Shown in pieces: positions 18,230 to 26,655 of a stretch of DNA of 64,000 bases. Source of the stretch: Mucilaginibacter sp. SG564 (GTDB lineage Bacteria > Bacteroidota > Bacteroidia > Sphingobacteriales > Sphingobacteriaceae). The notes below the pieces were generated by a model, which was given only the letters and a program-made list of their open reading frames with translations, made no database searches and was not told the DNA's origin. Location of the stretch: NCBI RefSeq assembly GCF_013149275.1, contig NZ_JABGNA010000006.1, positions 1 to 64,000 on the forward strand, read 5' to 3'. Made by a program: the position numbers and the translations under genes. Each line of letters opens with the position of its first letter. Position 1 is the stretch's first letter.

Positions 18230-18345
18230 TTAACATGATGGTTTACACTTTTAATCCATTATTTGATGGAAATTGTATATAAATCATTGATTATCAATTA
18301 TTTGAATATAATTTTAACCCTAAAAAGTGTAAACCATGTAAACCC
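18230..18345. repeat. Long inverted repeat between convergent genes
   Basis: ATGGTTTACACTTTT (18238-18252) and AAAAGTGTAAACCAT (18323-18337) are perfect 15-bp inverted complements. GGGTTAACAT and ATGTAAACCC extend the arms imperfectly. The centre is AT-rich. It lies between the ends of the PhyH gene and egtD and could serve both as terminator or RNA-stability element. Confidence 0.65.
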
Positions 18346-18380
18346 GCTTTTGTAACAAAACAGACTGTCTGTTCAAAAAA

Positions 18381-19391
18381 TTATGCGGCCATCCAGATAG
18401 CGTCAATAAACCATTTTTTGGTATCGAAAAATTGCCCTACCGGTACAAAGCCTGTATTGATAGCTATTTGATCGGCCTGCATAATGGTGAACTTTTGAGA
18501 TATTTCCATGTAAATATACTCGTCTTTTAAAAACGCGATAGTTTCTTTGTCATTGATAGTTACCTGCTGGTCAACGGTGCTGATGAGATAGCTTTTGCAA
18601 GCACCTGTTTCCGGATCATAAGTTGGGTAATGCTCAAATTTAGAGATATCGAAATTGGAGTTTAGTTCGCGGTTAATACGCGCCAACAGATTAAGGTTAA
18701 ACCGTTTGGTGATGCCTTCTTTGTCATTATAAGCGGCCAGCACAACTTTAGGGTCTTTTTTAAGATCCATGCCAATGAGGGCCATATCACCCGGCGATAA
18801 ATGTTTGCGTAACTCCCTGCAAAATTCAATAGCATCATTTATAGGCATATTGCCAATGTTTGATCCCAGGAACAAAACCACCTTACGACGGGACGAAATA
18901 GAGGCCGCTTTGGTAAGCATTTGAAAATATTCGCCATTTAGGCCCGTGATTTGTAAACCGGGTAAAGTAACCGGGAGGGTCATATTCAAATAGCTTATTA
19001 CATTTTCAGAAATATCAATAGGAAGGTAAGTGAAATCGGCTTTTTTCTCCAATAAATATTTAAGCAGATAACTTGATTTAGTGGCATCGCCGGCACCCAA
19101 TTCAATCAGGTCAAAGGCATCACCATCGGCAACAATAGCATCTGCAATTTCGGCGGTTTTTTCAGAAAATATCTCCAGCTCACAGTCGGTTGGGTAATAC
19201 TCCGGGCTGTTCATGAGCTCCTGAAAAAGCTTATCGCCATTGGCATCATAAAAGTATTTTGAGTTTAACCGTTTTGGTGTTGATTTTAATCCGGTTATCA
19301 CATCATTGTAAAACAAGTCGGTTTTTGTTTGTGATGGGTCGTTCAAGTCCGTATGTGCTAAGGTTGAGTCCATATTGAGGTAATTATGCAA
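18381..19391 (-). CDS. egtD: L-histidine N-alpha-methyltransferase EgtD
   Basis: EgtD uses three S-adenosylmethionines to turn L-histidine into hercynine, the first step of ergothioneine synthesis. The 336 residues match the family. DLIELGAGDATKS is the SAM motif, with PIDISENVI, VVLFLGSNIGNM and GMDLKKD as the following conserved blocks. The C-terminal MEISQKFTI fits the substrate-binding end. It starts one base after the egtB stop; an internal ATG six codons in is an alternative start. It is the last gene of the operon. Confidence 0.93.
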   Translation of the reverse strand: MHNYLNMDSTLAHTDLNDPSQTKTDLFYNDVITGLKSTPKRLNSKYFYDANGDKLFQELMNSPEYYPTDCELEIFSEKTAEIADAIVADGDAFDLIELGAGDATKSSYLLKYLLEKKADFTYLPIDISENVISYLNMTLPVTLPGLQITGLNGEYFQMLTKAASISSRRKVVLFLGSNIGNMPINDAIEFCRELRKHLSPGDMALIGMDLKKDPKVVLAAYNDKEGITKRFNLNLLARINRELNSNFDISKFEHYPTYDPETGACKSYLISTVDQQVTINDKETIAFLKDEYIYMEISQKFTIMQADQIAINTGFVPVGQFFDTKKWFIDAIWMAA

Positions 19392-20540
19392 TTATTTAGC
19401 AAGCCTGATGCCGGTAAACTGCCAGCGTAAATTTGTTTGAAAAAAATTGCGGTAAGTGATGCGGCTATGTCCCGGCGGGGTAGCTTCCGAAGCGCCGCGT
19501 AATACTTTTTGGTTTACCATAAACTTGCCGTTGTATTCGCCGATGGCTCCCGGGGCTTTGGCAAAGCCTGGATAAGGCAGATAGGAGCTTTCTGTCCATT
19601 CCCAGCTTTTGCCCCAGCTAAATTGTGTTGCCGCGGCTTCCCATTCAAACTCGGTTGGTAAGCGGAGCCCTTTCCAGGAAGCGTATGCATATGCTTCAAA
19701 ATAACTGATGTGGCATACCGGGTTGTTAGGGTTAAGCAATTCTAAACCATGAAAGGTGTAATTATGCCACTCCTCATCAATTAAGTGCCAGTAAAGCGGT
19801 GCTTCGATCTGATTATTCTTCACCCAATCCCAACCCTCAGCATGCCAATGCCGAAAATCATGATACCCACCGCTGTTGATAAACTCCAGATACTCGGCAT
19901 TGGTTACCAGGTTCGCGCTTATTTCATAGGCGTTTAAATAAACCTTATGGCGGTTTAGTTCGTTATCAAAACAAAACCCTTCACCGGTAAATCCTATTTC
20001 ATAGATGCCCTCATCGATGCTGATAAAATCAACATCTGCAGTAATCACCTTAGGCGATACATAGCTGCTTGAATATGGAGGAAATAATGGATTATGGCCT
20101 AAAATATATTTGATATCGGTTAGTAACAGTTCCTGGTGCTGCTCTTCGTGATTGAAGCCTAATATCAGCAGCTCTTTAATATCCCCCGAGGGTTCCGTGC
20201 TCAGAAATTTTTCCATGGCTTCATCTACGTAGGCCCGGTACTGGTAGATGTCGTTAACGGTTGGGCGACTTAAATTGCCCCTGTCTGTACGAATAACGCG
20301 ATTACCAACAGTTTCGTAATAGCTGTTGAAGACATAGTTGTAGTTGGGATTGAACTCCTGGTAGCCCATGAAATAAGGTTTCAGGATAAAAGTTTCAAAA
20401 AACCAGGTGGTGTGTCCAATATGCCACTTAGGCGGACTAACATCTACCACAGGCTGTACCACGTAGTCTTCTGTTTGCAGCGGGCTACAAATGTATTCGG
20501 TACGCTGCCGTACTTTCTTATAACAATCAACTAAATTCAT
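19392..20540 (-). CDS. egtB: Ergothioneine sulfoxide synthase EgtB
   Basis: EgtB is a non-haem iron enzyme that joins hercynine to a thiol (cysteine or gamma-glutamylcysteine) with oxygen. The DinB-like domain supplies the three iron ligands: His43 (HIGHTTWFFE) and His131/His135 (HEEQHQE). The FGE-sulfatase-like domain follows, with ISANLVTNAEYLEF, LRLPTEFEWEAAA, the GKSWEWTESSY motif and a final TNLRWQFTGIRLAK. The 382 residues lie within the family range. It is four bases after the transporter gene and abuts egtD. No egtA, egtC or PLP lyase egtE is nearby, which suggests the cysteine-using branch and a lyase elsewhere. Confidence 0.92.
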   Translation of the reverse strand: MNLVDCYKKVRQRTEYICSPLQTEDYVVQPVVDVSPPKWHIGHTTWFFETFILKPYFMGYQEFNPNYNYVFNSYYETVGNRVIRTDRGNLSRPTVNDIYQYRAYVDEAMEKFLSTEPSGDIKELLILGFNHEEQHQELLLTDIKYILGHNPLFPPYSSSYVSPKVITADVDFISIDEGIYEIGFTGEGFCFDNELNRHKVYLNAYEISANLVTNAEYLEFINSGGYHDFRHWHAEGWDWVKNNQIEAPLYWHLIDEEWHNYTFHGLELLNPNNPVCHISYFEAYAYASWKGLRLPTEFEWEAAATQFSWGKSWEWTESSYLPYPGFAKAPGAIGEYNGKFMVNQKVLRGASEATPPGHSRITYRNFFQTNLRWQFTGIRLAK

Positions 20541-20544
20541 GGGA

Positions 20545-22119
20545 CTATTTACTATTCAAATATCGTTTGAGGTTGGAAATTGTTTTAATATTTAAACTTT
20601 TTGCTTGCTGCTCTCTCATCATTAAAGCATACGCATTATTAAACCCAATTGGTTTTAGCCAGCTTATTTGGTACTGCTTTTTAAATTCCCGCTGCACATA
20701 ATTGTAAGTGCTATCCTTATTTTTAGTTACCTCATTTATAGTTTTTGATGAGGCTTGTAATATGGCTAGTAAGCCGGTGCCGGTATATTCCGGATAAAAA
20801 TCTATCTGGTTATTAGTTAAAGCATCAAAACAAATCTTTGTTCCTCCGAGCCCTGTTTTTGTTGATACATCATAATTGGTGTATCCTTTTATAAGCATGC
20901 TGTACATGTTGGCCAGTATATATTGTTCGCCAAATATTTTAGAGCCAATGCGTACAATGTTCTCTTCATTGGCCTTACGGGCCGGTTTAAACAATTTATG
21001 ATTCACTAAAAAATCTTTGGCTACCCGCTCCGGGCTTTGGTGAAGATAGTCAGTACGGTAATTTAAATCGGTCATCACGGAATCATTTATTTTGCCGGAT
21101 AACAAATTCAGTGTTCTTTCGAGTTCCGGAAATTTCTTCAACGCGTCATTCCTTACAATTGGCGCGGCATAGTATGGTGGGAATATGCCTTTATCATCAT
21201 CCAGAACTACGAGGCCATAAGCTTTTAAACGCCCATCGGTGGAGTATCCGCTGATCACATCCAGCTCTTTTTGATAGGCTGCCTTGTACATCACTGCATC
21301 ACTGATCACAATGGTATGGATCTTTAAGCCGTATTTGCTTTCTAAGCCGAGGTTACCATCCTGCCGGCCCATAAACTCGGGCGTAAAACCGGCTGTAAGC
21401 TTACTTCCATAGGCAGTGGGTATAAAATAAAACGATGATAACAGCAACAGAACAATAGGCAGTGCATAACTGCTACGTTTAAGTTTTCTGAAATTGAGTT
21501 TTTGTACCAGTGATAACAGAAAATCAAAAATAATGGCCAGTAAAGCTGCCGGAATAGCCCCGGCAAGGATCATATTGGTATTGTTGAGCGATATGCCACC
21601 GAAAATAAACTCGCCCAAGCCTCCCGCTGCGATGAAGGATGCCAGTGTTGCCACGCCCACATTAATGACCGTAGCAGTGCGGATACCGGCCAAAATAACC
21701 GGCATAGCCAGTGGAAGTTCTACCTTGAATAATATTTGCCATTTGCTCATGCCCATAGCTGTGGCCGCTTCTTTAACCGCGGCATCTACCCCGGTAATAC
21801 CGGTATAGGTATTCCGGATAATAGGTAGCAGGGCATATAATAATAAAGCAACAATAGCCGGTTTGGGGCCAATTCCTAAAAGAGGGATCATAAAACCCAG
21901 CAAAGCGATACTCGGAATGGTTTGCAGTACACCGGCAAAGCCCAGGACAGAACCAGAAAGCTGTCTTTTACGGGCGATAACAATACCCAGGGGCAAACCT
22001 ATCAACACTGCGAAAAAGAGCGATATAAAGGTAAGTCCGATGTGCTGCATAGTTTGCACTGCCAGCTTATCGGCCTGCTGCTGCATAAACTCCAGTAAGG
22101 TTTGCTGATGCTCATTCAT
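20545..22119 (-). CDS. Fused ABC permease and substrate-binding protein, OpuC/EgtU type
   Basis: The ATG at 22119, eight bases inside the ATPase gene, gives 524 residues; a longer frame exists but would overlap more. Residues about 1-215 are a ProW-type permease (LGIVIARKR, GFAGVLQTIPSIALLGF, EAATAMGMSKWQILFKVELP). Residues about 240-524 are an OpuAC/ProX-type binding domain. This fusion occurs in osmolyte importers and in the ergothioneine importer EgtU of Helicobacter and Streptococcus. Position between its ATPase and egtB makes ergothioneine, hercynine or another betaine the likely cargo. That ligand is inference. Confidence 0.88.
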   Translation of the reverse strand: MNEHQQTLLEFMQQQADKLAVQTMQHIGLTFISLFFAVLIGLPLGIVIARKRQLSGSVLGFAGVLQTIPSIALLGFMIPLLGIGPKPAIVALLLYALLPIIRNTYTGITGVDAAVKEAATAMGMSKWQILFKVELPLAMPVILAGIRTATVINVGVATLASFIAAGGLGEFIFGGISLNNTNMILAGAIPAALLAIIFDFLLSLVQKLNFRKLKRSSYALPIVLLLLSSFYFIPTAYGSKLTAGFTPEFMGRQDGNLGLESKYGLKIHTIVISDAVMYKAAYQKELDVISGYSTDGRLKAYGLVVLDDDKGIFPPYYAAPIVRNDALKKFPELERTLNLLSGKINDSVMTDLNYRTDYLHQSPERVAKDFLVNHKLFKPARKANEENIVRIGSKIFGEQYILANMYSMLIKGYTNYDVSTKTGLGGTKICFDALTNNQIDFYPEYTGTGLLAILQASSKTINEVTKNKDSTYNYVQREFKKQYQISWLKPIGFNNAYALMMREQQAKSLNIKTISNLKRYLNSK

Positions 22120-23074
22120 GCCCCTGTTTATTTTTATATTGGTTAAATGCCGACATGAGCTGCTCAAATCCAATGATTTTTATTTCGTTTTGGTCTTTGC
22201 TGATACTGATCGTCTCTGAATCAGTAAATTTAAACTGTTCGAGGCCGGTCCATAGATTTGTATTGGCAGATATTGTGGGTGATTGGTCGGTTTTGTGGAG
22301 ATCGGGCAACAAGTCCCAAATATCCAGTAGCCGTATCGCCTTGAATTCCAGTTGCAGGCGTTGATCTTTCAGAAAATCCTTTACAAAGTTATTTGGTGGG
22401 CTGAACAGTAGATCGGTGGGCGTGCCAGATTGTATGATCTTTCCTTTGTCCATAAGGCATATCCTGTCGCCCAGCTCAAAAGCTTCCTGCACATCGTGGG
22501 TAACCATGATGATGGTTTTTCTTTTTAACTCATCAAGTGCCTTGAATTCTTTATGAATGGAGGCTCGTGTAACGTTATCCAAAGCACCAAAGGGCTCGTC
22601 CATCAATAAAACCGGCGGATCAGACACCAGGGCCCGGGCCAAGCCAATGCGCTGCTGCTGACCACCGCTTAATTCATTGGGGTAAGCATGCAGGTAATCG
22701 GAGCTAAGGTGTAGTTTCTCCATCAACTCGGCAGTGCGATCAGCTATTTTCTTTTTATCCCACTTTAATAATTGAGGTACCACGGCGATGTTTTCGGCAA
22801 CCGTATAATGTGGAAATAGTCCGTTGTTTTGTAAAACATAACCAATGCCACGTCTTAGCGTTTCAGGCTGTTCATCGGCAATGTTTTTTCCATTAATGAA
22901 AATGCTGCCTGATGTTGGCTCTATAAGCCGGTTGATCATTTTAAGGGTAGTAGTTTTACCGCATCCACTTGTACCTAACAGAATGAGGTTCTCTTGTTCC
23001 TGAACTTCAAAGCTAATGGTATCAACCGCTTTAACTTTACCAAAATGCTTGCTTATATCTTTAACCTTTATCAT
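22112..23074 (-). CDS. ABC transporter ATPase, OpuCA/EgtV type
   Basis: A 320-residue ATPase of the quaternary-amine transporter class. Walker A GTSGCGKTT, signature LSGGQQQR, Walker B VLLMDEPFGALD and the H-loop VTHD are intact. A C-terminal extension of about 90 residues after the nucleotide-binding domain stands where ProV/OpuCA proteins carry CBS domains but shows no clear CBS pattern. Its stop overlaps the permease start by eight bases. Together they form a complete importer with a fused binding domain. Confidence 0.9.
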   Translation of the reverse strand: MIKVKDISKHFGKVKAVDTISFEVQEQENLILLGTSGCGKTTTLKMINRLIEPTSGSIFINGKNIADEQPETLRRGIGYVLQNNGLFPHYTVAENIAVVPQLLKWDKKKIADRTAELMEKLHLSSDYLHAYPNELSGGQQQRIGLARALVSDPPVLLMDEPFGALDNVTRASIHKEFKALDELKRKTIIMVTHDVQEAFELGDRICLMDKGKIIQSGTPTDLLFSPPNNFVKDFLKDQRLQLEFKAIRLLDIWDLLPDLHKTDQSPTISANTNLWTGLEQFKFTDSETISISKDQNEIKIIGFEQLMSAFNQYKNKQGHE

Positions 23075-23083
23075 AAGCGGGGG

Positions 23084-24469
23084 TTAATCCTCCAGGGTCA
23101 TAAACAAGTTATTTAATGATTCTGAATACAGGGGATGAGCAAACACACAATAGCGGATCCGGTCGTACGTAATGCCGCCCTCCATCGCCATTTGCAGCAC
23201 GGTCATGATCTCTCCGCCTTCGGGGCCTAAAACAGTAGCTCCTAAGATCTTTTTTGTTTTGGTGTCAACAACAGCTTTCATAAACCCACGGGTATCCCCG
23301 GTTTCTATAGCGCGGGCTACGTGGGCCATGGGTAATTTGGCCACTTTGAAATTTAAGCCTTGTTTTTTAGCTTCGGTTTCATCTATCCCTACCCGGCCCA
23401 ACTGTGGGTCGGTAAACATACAATAAGGAACTGGGCGATCATCTGTATTCAGATCTTGTTTTTCGATGAGATTTCGGTAAACAATGGTATAATCGTTATA
23501 AGAGATGTGTGTAAATGCTGGCCCTCCTTTTGCATCACCAAGGGCGTATATGCCGGGAGTGCTGGTCTCCAGTTTGTTATTTACTTTAATATTCCCCTTT
23601 TCGTCTACAGCCACACCTGTACTGGATAAGTTAAGTGCCTCTGTTTGCGGGGTGCGGCCAACGGCTACTAATACATGTGTGCATTTGACCTTTTTTTCTT
23701 CACCATGTACAGATATCGTGGCGGTTATTTTACCACCTTTTTTCTGATTAAATCCTGTAGCTTGTGTTTGGTTATAGATAGTAATGGCTTCGGCCTCCAA
23801 TATCTTTTGCATTTCGACAGAGATATCTTCGTCTTCGTGTGATACGATCCTGGCTGATTTTTCTAATATAGTAACCTTGCTGCCAAACCGGCGAAACATT
23901 TGCCCAAACTCCAGGCCGATATAATTACCACCCAATATCAATAAATGCTCAGGAACATAATCCAGATCGAGTATAGTTGTTGATGTCAGGTAGTCAATAT
24001 CACTCAAGCCCTCTATTTCGGGTATGAAAGGGTTATCGCCGGGGTTCAGAAAAATAAGATCAGCCTGCAGAGTTTGTTTTTTGCCATTATTCAACTCTAC
24101 CTGAATAGTTTTATGCCCAGTGAAAGTAGCTTCGCCAAATAATACATCAAGGTTTTGAGTTTTTTCTGCCGCATGCAGCCCCCCATTGCGTGAACGAAGT
24201 ACGATCTCGTCTTTGCGTTTTTTGATCTGAGGCATATTCACCGAAAACTTTTTTATGAGTACACCAAGCTCCGCGCTTTTACTGGCCATGTAAGCAGCTT
24301 TTGCCGATGCCACCATGGTTTTTGTAGGTGTGCAACCATCATTTACGCAGGTACCACCATAAAATCTTTTTTCGACAATGGCAGTTTTTTTGCCCGCAAT
24401 AGCCAGTTTTTTGGCTAATGGTGCACCCGCTTGCCCGGCGCCGATAATAATGGCATCGTACTTCTTCAT
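23084..24469 (-). CDS. FAD-dependent disulfide oxidoreductase, mercuric-reductase-like
   Basis: A 461-residue class I flavoprotein disulfide reductase. The FAD motif GAGQAGAPLA, the redox pair in GGTCVNDGCTPTK, the NAD motif GGNYIGLEFGQ and GIYALGDAKG are present. The C-terminal active-site region reads FAHPLYSE. It lacks the extra C-terminal cysteines and N-terminal HMA domain of true MerA, so mercury reduction is unlikely. Placed in an ergothioneine operon, it could reduce a disulfide or thione-derived species, but the substrate is unknown. The gap to the ATPase gene is nine bases. Confidence 0.88.
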   Translation of the reverse strand: MKKYDAIIIGAGQAGAPLAKKLAIAGKKTAIVEKRFYGGTCVNDGCTPTKTMVASAKAAYMASKSAELGVLIKKFSVNMPQIKKRKDEIVLRSRNGGLHAAEKTQNLDVLFGEATFTGHKTIQVELNNGKKQTLQADLIFLNPGDNPFIPEIEGLSDIDYLTSTTILDLDYVPEHLLILGGNYIGLEFGQMFRRFGSKVTILEKSARIVSHEDEDISVEMQKILEAEAITIYNQTQATGFNQKKGGKITATISVHGEEKKVKCTHVLVAVGRTPQTEALNLSSTGVAVDEKGNIKVNNKLETSTPGIYALGDAKGGPAFTHISYNDYTIVYRNLIEKQDLNTDDRPVPYCMFTDPQLGRVGIDETEAKKQGLNFKVAKLPMAHVARAIETGDTRGFMKAVVDTKTKKILGATVLGPEGGEIMTVLQMAMEGGITYDRIRYCVFAHPLYSESLNNLFMTLED

Positions 24470-24471
24470 GT

Positions 24472-24753
24472 TTATTCGGTTACTTTAACACCTTTCCAGA
24501 AAGCCACATAATTGGTAATGTGGTTTGCCGCTTCCTTCGGTTGCGGATAATACCATGCGGCATCCTGGTTTTTTTTACCATCCACATTCAGGGTATAATA
24601 AGATGCCAGTCCTTTCCATGGGCAAGTAGTATGAGTATCGGTATTTTCAAGGTATTCGGCCTTAACGCTTTCTATCGGGAAATAGTGATTATTTTCGACC
24701 ACGATAGTATCATTACTTTCAGCGATGATCTGATCGTTCCAAATTGCTTTCAT
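24472..24753 (-). CDS. DUF427 family protein
   Basis: A 93-residue protein with the DUF427 pattern: MKAIWNDQIIAESNDT, NHYFPIESV and CPWKGLASYYTL. The family has no established biochemical role. It is the first gene of the six-gene operon, two bases before the flavoprotein gene. A TATCTTTA box (complement of 24775-24782) upstream is a plausible -7 promoter element. The conserved CPWKG cysteine is notable next to thiol metabolism, but that link is conjecture. Confidence 0.88.
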   Translation of the reverse strand: MKAIWNDQIIAESNDTIVVENNHYFPIESVKAEYLENTDTHTTCPWKGLASYYTLNVDGKKNQDAAWYYPQPKEAANHITNYVAFWKGVKVTE

Positions 24754-24833
24754 AAAGTATGTTTTATTTATTTATAAAGATAGCTTTAACATGGCAAACA
24801 TTTACAATGATAAATGGACGATTTTGTTTGAAA

Positions 24834-24849
24834 CCCCTTTAAAAAGGGG
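24834..24849. terminator. Small CCCCTTT hairpin
   Basis: CCCCTTT (24834-24840) and AAAGGGG (24843-24849) form a perfect stem around AA. It resembles short intergenic repeats with the same words in related genomes. It lies between the egt operon promoter and the tRNA, so its role as a terminator is doubtful. Confidence 0.4.
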
Positions 24850-24946
24850 GCCTTTAGGGCTAAAATATTTTTTTTAAATTTTATTTTTAATTTATCTATA
24901 AAGCTATATCTTTGCAATCCCAAAACAAGGGAAAATAAATAAAAAA

Positions 24947-25018
24947 GGCCCGTTCGTCTAGGGGTTAGGACAGGAGATTTTCATTCTTCAAACAGGGGTT
25001 CGATTCCCCTACGGGCTA
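24947..25018 (+). tRNA. tRNA-Glu (anticodon TTC)
   Basis: The acceptor arms GGCCCGT and ACGGGCT pair with one wobble. The T arm is CAGGGGTTCGATTCCCCT. The anticodon loop TTTTCAT reads TTC inside a GGAGA/TCTTC stem. CCA is not encoded. The 72-base length is right for tRNA-Glu. The 3' end faces a recombinase gene 250 bases on, so this tRNA is the probable insertion site of the accessory region. Confidence 0.93.
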
Positions 25019-25042
25019 CTTAAAACAATATCGAAAGATGCT

Positions 25043-25078
25043 AAAAACCTGCAAATCAAATGATTGCAGGTTTTTTTG
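25043..25078 (+). terminator. Intrinsic terminator after tRNA-Glu
   Basis: AAAAACCTGCAA (25043-25054) pairs perfectly with TTGCAGGTTTTT (25064-25075) and ends in a run of T. It is 25 bases after the tRNA 3' end. Confidence 0.85.
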
Positions 25079-25100
25079 TTTCTATCAAACACCATTTTAT

Positions 25101-25222
25101 GCACCGAATCGCAACAAAAAAGATGCAAATTCGGTGCGTACCTAAATGGAAAAATGCTACGCACCGAATTGCTTATAATTAATTGATTATCAAGATGTTC
25201 AATCATTAAACATCTTGATAAT
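25101..25222. other. Inverted-repeat arms next to recombinase, putative attachment region
   Basis: GCACCGAAT occurs at 25101, inverted at 25129 and again at 25161; AATTCGGTGCGTA (25128-25140) and TACGCACCGAATT (25158-25170) are a perfect 13-bp pair. ATTATCAAGATGTT (25186-25199) and AACATCTTGATAAT (25209-25222) are a second perfect 14-bp pair. All lie between the tRNA and the recombinase, where arm-type and core binding sites of an integrase are expected. Confidence 0.6.
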
Positions 25223-25267
25223 AGCAGGCTACAAACTTACTTTTGTTTCACTTTTAAGCTTGTAATT

Positions 25268-26488
25268 ATGAAAAGTAATTTCCATCTGCTTTTTTACCTG
25301 AGAAAGCAAAAGAACTACAAAGGTGGCCCTATGGCCGTCTACATGCGCATTACCGTAGATGGTAAACGCGTAGAAATGTCTGCCGGACGTGAATGTGATC
25401 CGGCGAAATGGAACAGCCATGCGGGTCGAGCCATCGGCGTAAAAGAAGAGATCAAATCGCTTAATAATTATCTGGACAGCCTGCTAACCAAAGTTAGAAA
25501 TGCGCACCAGGTGCTGATTGATGCAAACCAGCGCATCACCACTGAAAGCCTACAGAACCAATTCACAGGAAAAACAGAAAAGAGTCGCTATCTGATGCAA
25601 TTGTTTGCTGAACATAATGCCAAAGTAAAGGCATTGATTGGTAATGGTTTTGAGGCGAATACATTAAAAGGATACAATACATCTGAAAAACACCTTACTG
25701 GCTTCCTCCAAAAAAAATATGGCAAAACAGATATAGAGATCAGTCAATTAGACTACGCCTTTATTACTGGATTTGAGTTTTACCTGAAAGCAGATTGTAA
25801 AATTACCGGTGTATCTGCCGCCAAGTACATTAAACATCTTAAAAAAATAGCTAATCACTGTATCGCTAACGGCTGGCTAAAGCAAAATCCATTCATCAAT
25901 TTTAAATCTACTACCAAGGCAAAAGAACGCACTTTTCTTACGCAGCAAGAACTGGATAATATTACGACATCCCCTAAAATTACGATTGAACGTCTGAAGC
26001 AAGTAAGGGATATTTTTGTTTTTTGCTGTTACACCGGTTTGTCTTATGCCGATGTAAAGAAACTAAGGCGCAACGAGATCGGCATTGGCGTAGACGGCGA
26101 ACAATGGATATTTACCAGTCGCCAAAAAACGGACACATCTTCCCGCATCCCACTGCTCCCCGTAGCTTTAACAATATTAAACCGCTATCAGGATCATCCC
26201 CAATGTGAAAATAAAGGATTACTATTACCTGTATTGAGCAATCAAAAAATGAATGCCTACCTTAAAGAAATAGCTGACCTATCGGATGTCGTTAAACACT
26301 TGACGTTTCACCTGGCAAGGCATACGTTTGCCACAACCGTTACCCTATCCAATAGCGTACCAATAGAAACGGTCAGCAAAATGTTAGGGCATACCAATAT
26401 CAAAACCACCCAGCACTATGCTAAAATCCTGGACTTAAAAGTGAGCCAGGATATGGCAGCTCTTAAACAGAAATATCTAACCGTTTAA
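25268..26488 (+). CDS. Tyrosine recombinase/integrase of a Bacteroidota element
   Basis: A 406-residue site-specific recombinase. The N-terminal arm-binding domain starts FHLLFYLRKQ, a SAM-like core-binding domain covers about 105-215, and the catalytic domain follows. HLARHTFAT gives the HxxR pair; LGHTNIKTTQHY gives His375 and nucleophile Tyr384. The first catalytic arginine, usually in TGLRYSE, is serine here (TGLSYADV), as in CTnDOT-type integrases where this change is known. It probably inserted the element at tRNA-Glu. Its stop codon runs directly into a permease gene fragment. Confidence 0.93.
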   Translation: MKSNFHLLFYLRKQKNYKGGPMAVYMRITVDGKRVEMSAGRECDPAKWNSHAGRAIGVKEEIKSLNNYLDSLLTKVRNAHQVLIDANQRITTESLQNQFTGKTEKSRYLMQLFAEHNAKVKALIGNGFEANTLKGYNTSEKHLTGFLQKKYGKTDIEISQLDYAFITGFEFYLKADCKITGVSAAKYIKHLKKIANHCIANGWLKQNPFINFKSTTKAKERTFLTQQELDNITTSPKITIERLKQVRDIFVFCCYTGLSYADVKKLRRNEIGIGVDGEQWIFTSRQKTDTSSRIPLLPVALTILNRYQDHPQCENKGLLLPVLSNQKMNAYLKEIADLSDVVKHLTFHLARHTFATTVTLSNSVPIETVSKMLGHTNIKTTQHYAKILDLKVSQDMAALKQKYLTV

Positions 26489-26612
26489 TAACGGTCCGGT
26501 TTTATTTGTGGTCCCTTTTGTAACCGTATTGATCATCGCCTTTGCGACTATATCATGGCTAAGCGTAAAGGCTGCTTTGATTAATCCTGTACAAAGCTTA
26601 AAAACAGAATGA
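26481..26612 (+). pseudogene. 3' fragment of FtsX/MacB-type permease gene
   Basis: The frame ending at TGA 26610-26612 reads a C-terminus of about 40 residues, including VTVLIIAFATISWLSVKAAL and NPVQSLKTE. This matches the end of Bacteroidota MacB-like permeases, including the intact one on the opposite strand at 27289 (AALTNPVKSLRSE). Nothing upstream codes for the rest, because the integrase gene abuts it. It is a relic left when the integrase region joined a former permease gene. Confidence 0.75.
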
Positions 26613-26623
26613 AATATTAAATA

Positions 26624-26655
26624 AAGCGTTTTGAGTTGTTCAACTCAAAACGCTT
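26624..26655 (+). terminator. Intrinsic terminator
   Basis: AAGCGTTTTGAGTTG (26624-26638) pairs perfectly with CAACTCAAAACGCTT (26641-26655) around a two-base loop. It lies just after the permease relic, and probably was its terminator. It now could end integrase transcription. Confidence 0.8.

Noticed and set aside
23084..24469. Mercuric reductase (merA)
   Set aside because: The C-terminal cysteine pair and the HMA domain are absent, no merR/merT is near, and it sits in an ergothioneine operon.
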